Shown one piece after another: positions 63,210 to 64,000 of a stretch of 64,000 nt of DNA. How positions within the stretch are numbered: position 1 is the stretch's first letter; each line of letters begins with the position of its first letter. Made by a program: the position numbers and the translations under genes. Source of the stretch: RYN-230 sp963713815. Lineage in GTDB: Bacteria > Actinomycetota > Actinomycetes > Streptosporangiales > Streptosporangiaceae. The notes under the pieces are model-generated. The model was given only the letters and a program-made list of their open reading frames with translations, did not search any database and was not told the origin of the DNA. The DNA is taken from positions 1-64,000 of the forward strand of contig CAVQNH010000033.1 of the NCBI GenBank assembly GCA_963713815.1, written 5' to 3'.

Positions 63210-64000
63210 ATGTTCAACAACGCCGACGAGGTACTGCAGTTCATCGGCGATAACAAGGTTGAATTCGTCGATGTCAGGTTCAGTGACCTGCTGGGCACGG
63301 TCCAGCACTTCACGGTCCCGACCGAGACGTTCGACGACAAGGTCTTCACCGAGGGCCGCATGTTCGACGGCTCCTCGATCCGGGGATTCCAGCAGATCCA
63401 CGAGTCGGACATGCTCCTGATGCCCGACGCGACCACCGCCGTGATGGACCCGTTCCGCCAGCACCCGACCCTGAACATCACGTTCTTCGTGCACGACCCG
63501 CTGACCGGCGAGCCGTATACCCGTGACCCGCGGAACGTGGCCCGCAAGGCCGAGACCTTCCTGAAGGGCACCGGGATCGGGGACACCGCGTTCTTCGGCC
63601 CGGAAGCCGAGTTCTACATCTTCGACTCGGTGCGCTACGACACCGGGGCCAACGCCGGCTACTACTACATCGACTCGGTTGAGGGCGCCTGGAACACCGG
63701 GCGTGAGGAGGAGGGCGGGAACCTCGGCTCCAAGCCCCCGTACAAGGGCGGTTACTTCCCGGTCCCGCCGGTCGACCACTACACCGACCTGCGCTCGGAG
63801 ATGGTCCGCAAGCTGATCGAGGTCGGCCTCACGGTGGAGATGCAGCACCACGAGGTCGGCACCGCGGGCCAGGCGGAGATCGACATCCTGTTCGGCCCGC
63901 TGCTCAAGCAGGCCGACAACCTGATGCTCTACAAGTACGTGGTGAAGAGCGTCGCGCGGGCGGCCGGCAAGACCGCCACGTTCATGCCCAAGCCGATCTT
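63210..64000 (+). CDS. glnA: Glutamine synthetase type I (partial, cut by window end)
   Basis: The first 263 residues of GlnA, which makes glutamine from glutamate, ammonia and ATP. Present are MFDGSSIRG near residue 51 (the flexible Asp loop), the metal ligands Glu132 and Glu134 in FGPEAEFY, and QHHEVGTAGQAEID further on. The spacing matches the beta-type dodecameric enzyme controlled by adenylylation. The C-terminal half, including the adenylylation tyrosine, is beyond the window. ATG at 63210 follows GGGAGGG. Confidence 0.97.
   Translation, partial: MFNNADEVLQFIGDNKVEFVDVRFSDLLGTVQHFTVPTETFDDKVFTEGRMFDGSSIRGFQQIHESDMLLMPDATTAVMDPFRQHPTLNITFFVHDPLTGEPYTRDPRNVARKAETFLKGTGIGDTAFFGPEAEFYIFDSVRYDTGANAGYYYIDSVEGAWNTGREEEGGNLGSKPPYKGGYFPVPPVDHYTDLRSEMVRKLIEVGLTVEMQHHEVGTAGQAEIDILFGPLLKQADNLMLYKYVVKSVARAAGKTATFMPKPI

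Noticed and set aside
62916..63851. Extension of the RDD protein frame over glnA
   Set aside because: It is antisense to glnA; GTG at 62915 starts the conserved RDD protein.

Overview
The window looks like chromosomal DNA of a very high-GC, filamentous-type actinobacterium. Streptomyces or Streptosporangiales relatives fit best. The evidence is a FasR-FabD-FabH-ACP-FabF fatty-acid cluster, a homodimeric AceE, a GlnR box before glnA, actinobacterial families (DUF3052, DUF3145, DUF397, DUF1918, DUF4191, DUF5998) and many GTG starts. No species can be named from the sequence.

Layout. 1-3 kb: alpha/beta hydrolase, AraC regulator, reductase, a decayed stretch and tRNA-Val. 3-10.6 kb: phosphotransferase, zinc-ribbon protein, AhpE peroxiredoxin, DUF3052, YjbQ, DUF1918 with a basic tail, then aceE with one frame break. 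10.9-14.6 kb: secreted unknown protein, broken HAD hydrolase, GH5 glycosidase. 14.6-21.4 kb: fasR-fabD-fabH-acpP-fabF plus a carboxyltransferase, a complete route from malonyl-CoA to fatty acids; FabD carries an extra C-terminal domain. 21.5-26.9 kb: glutamine amidotransferase, membrane spermidine-synthase-like protein, Ohr, nucleoside hydrolase, DUF3145. 27.2-33.6 kb: an accessory island with replication-relaxation, TraB/FtsK-like ATPase and J-domain genes, all frame-broken and linked by ATGA overlaps. It also holds a GntR/DUF397 module, gene fragments, an ankyrin protein and a 50-bp perfect palindrome. 33.8-38 kb: a VOC/ArsR/SRPBCC operon with a leaderless promoter, sulfurtransferase, phosphatase-type enzyme, DUF5998. 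38-43.2 kb: Ser/Thr kinase, FHA protein, two-component pair. 43.2-46.9 kb: an ECF sigma factor fused through a membrane segment to a GH128 beta-1,3-glucanase-type domain, divergent from a thaumatin-like lipoprotein. 46.9-49.8 kb: membrane proteins, ChrB-like protein, a chimeric ABC-transporter remnant. 49.9-64 kb: pepA, lpd, sucB, a TIGR01777 epimerase, hydrolase, hisS, MFS transporter, lipA, DUF4191, RDD protein and the start of glnA.

The window joins central 2-oxoacid metabolism (aceE, lpd, sucB, lipA), lipid synthesis and nitrogen assimilation with accessory genes. About ten genes have a frame break repairable by one base, including the normally essential aceE. Some may therefore be assembly errors rather than pseudogenes. 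The most interesting locus is the sigma factor-GH128 fusion facing a thaumatin-like protein. Both extracytoplasmic domains belong to families associated with beta-1,3-glucan, which suggests a fungal-wall or glucan sensing and response pair.
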